Program-made: the position numbers and the translations under genes
The notes under the pieces: model-generated
Databases searched by the model: none
What the model was told of the DNA's origin: nothing
The model's input: only the letters and a program-made list of their open reading frames with translations
Shown here: piece by piece, positions 63,699 through 64,000 of the stretch
How positions within the stretch are numbered: the first letter of the stretch is position 1
How the letters are laid out: each line of letters opens with the position of its first letter
Assembly (NCBI GenBank): GCA_002437305.1
Contig: DJOW01000049.1
Coordinates: forward strand, 30,449 to 94,448
Reading direction: 5' to 3'
Origin: Bacteroidales bacterium UBA6428
GTDB taxonomy: Bacteria > Bacteroidota > Bacteroidia > Bacteroidales > UBA932
Length of the DNA stretch: 64,000 nucleotides

Positions 63699-64000
63699 TC
63701 ATTTAACTAAAACTCGTTTCAGATGGCAGAGCATCAAGTTTCCGTCCGAGTCGCGAAGGTGCATTCCGTTACCCTCGCACCATTTCCAGTACTTGCAGTC
63801 AGAGCATTCACCTTTGTGCATCCATTCACGATTTCGGTACGGCTGGAAGCGGTGCTCCCAAACATCCATGAAATCATCTTTGTAGATGTTGCCTTGATGG
63901 TAGTCTGCCCGGATGCTGGTGCAGGCAGAGATGGAGCCATCCACCAACACGGAACCTACGCTCACACCGGCCTGACAAGAGTAGAAATGGTCTCTGACAT
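63699..64000 (-). CDS. Radical SAM/SPASM protein, C-terminal part (runs off the window)
   Basis: The frame is open to the right edge and encodes about 100 C-terminal residues. It matches the C-terminus of SPASM-domain radical SAM enzymes: FYSCQAGVSVGSVLVDGSISACTSIRADYHQGNIY (in part), then GECSDCKYWKWCEGNGMHLRD and LCH. Cysteines arranged CxxCxxxxxC with a later Cys resemble the auxiliary Fe-S cluster of SPASM proteins, but the usual second Cys of the CxxxC pair is not visible. It recalls a Bacteroidota group linked to small lipoproteins, which cannot be checked because the N-terminal half and neighbour are outside the window. Confidence 0.75.
   Translation of the reverse strand, partial: VRDHFYSCQAGVSVGSVLVDGSISACTSIRADYHQGNIYKDDFMDVWEHRFQPYRNREWMHKGECSDCKYWKWCEGNGMHLRDSDGNLMLCHLKRVLVK

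Overview
The window is a stretch of chromosome from a member of the Bacteroidales (Bacteroidota) with mid-range GC, about half by eye. The evidence is a set of lineage-typical families (DUF4294, DUF3098, DUF4270, DUF4876, DUF6850, DUF4465, S46 and C69 peptidases, FISUMP and BACON lipoproteins), promoters of the Bacteroidetes form with a TAnnTTTG -7 box, almost no Shine-Dalgarno sequences, and Bacteroidales gene neighbourhoods such as ftsX-DUF3098-uppP and sigma54 activator-lptE-TPR-secG. An uncultured gut lineage is plausible, but the genus is not resolved.

Layout. 1-2.6 kb: the spc half of the ribosomal protein cluster, rplP to rpsH, on the minus strand. 2.9-6.3 kb: DUF4294, lpxH, uppP, DUF3098, ftsX (envelope and division). 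6.4-8.8 kb: a half-length starch-synthase-like protein with a DUF4270 lipoprotein. 8.9-10.1 kb: acpP and pnuC. 10.3-17.0 kb: a four-gene outer-membrane operon (TonB-dependent receptor, DUF4876, DUF6850, FISUMP), the most system-like uncharacterised locus here. 17.2-22.9 kb: tRNA-Gly, pheS, a small secreted protein, and a C69/S46 peptidase pair. 22.9-28.1 kb: a ClpB lacking the N domain, then secG, a TPR protein, lptE and a sigma54 activator. 28.2-31.7 kb: an abundant-looking TPR lipoprotein and a GH78-like glycosidase. 31.8-33.2 kb: tRNA-Leu, rpsP, rimM. 33.2-39.7 kb: a DUF4465 lipoprotein and a six-gene lysine/diaminopimelate operon (dapE-lysC-dapB-dapA-dapD-dapF). 39.7-42.5 kb: tandem MFSD1-like transporters. 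42.6-57.4 kb: dxs, four tRNAs, tuf, tRNA-Trp, secE, nusG, rplKAJL, rpoBC. 57.6-64 kb: a LacI regulator, a short EamA transporter, folD, purD, purH and the end of a radical SAM/SPASM gene.

Most of the window is housekeeping. The accessory interest lies in the outer-membrane operon, the truncated-looking ClpB and starch synthase, several families of palindromic repeats (one inside a coding sequence), the broken ribosomal super-operon, and a strong excess of the word TGAATAT and its palindrome GAATATTC. That excess appears in several reading frames and between genes, and is weak or absent in the ribosomal, tuf and clpB genes. I saw no CRISPR array, prophage, insertion sequence or rRNA operon.
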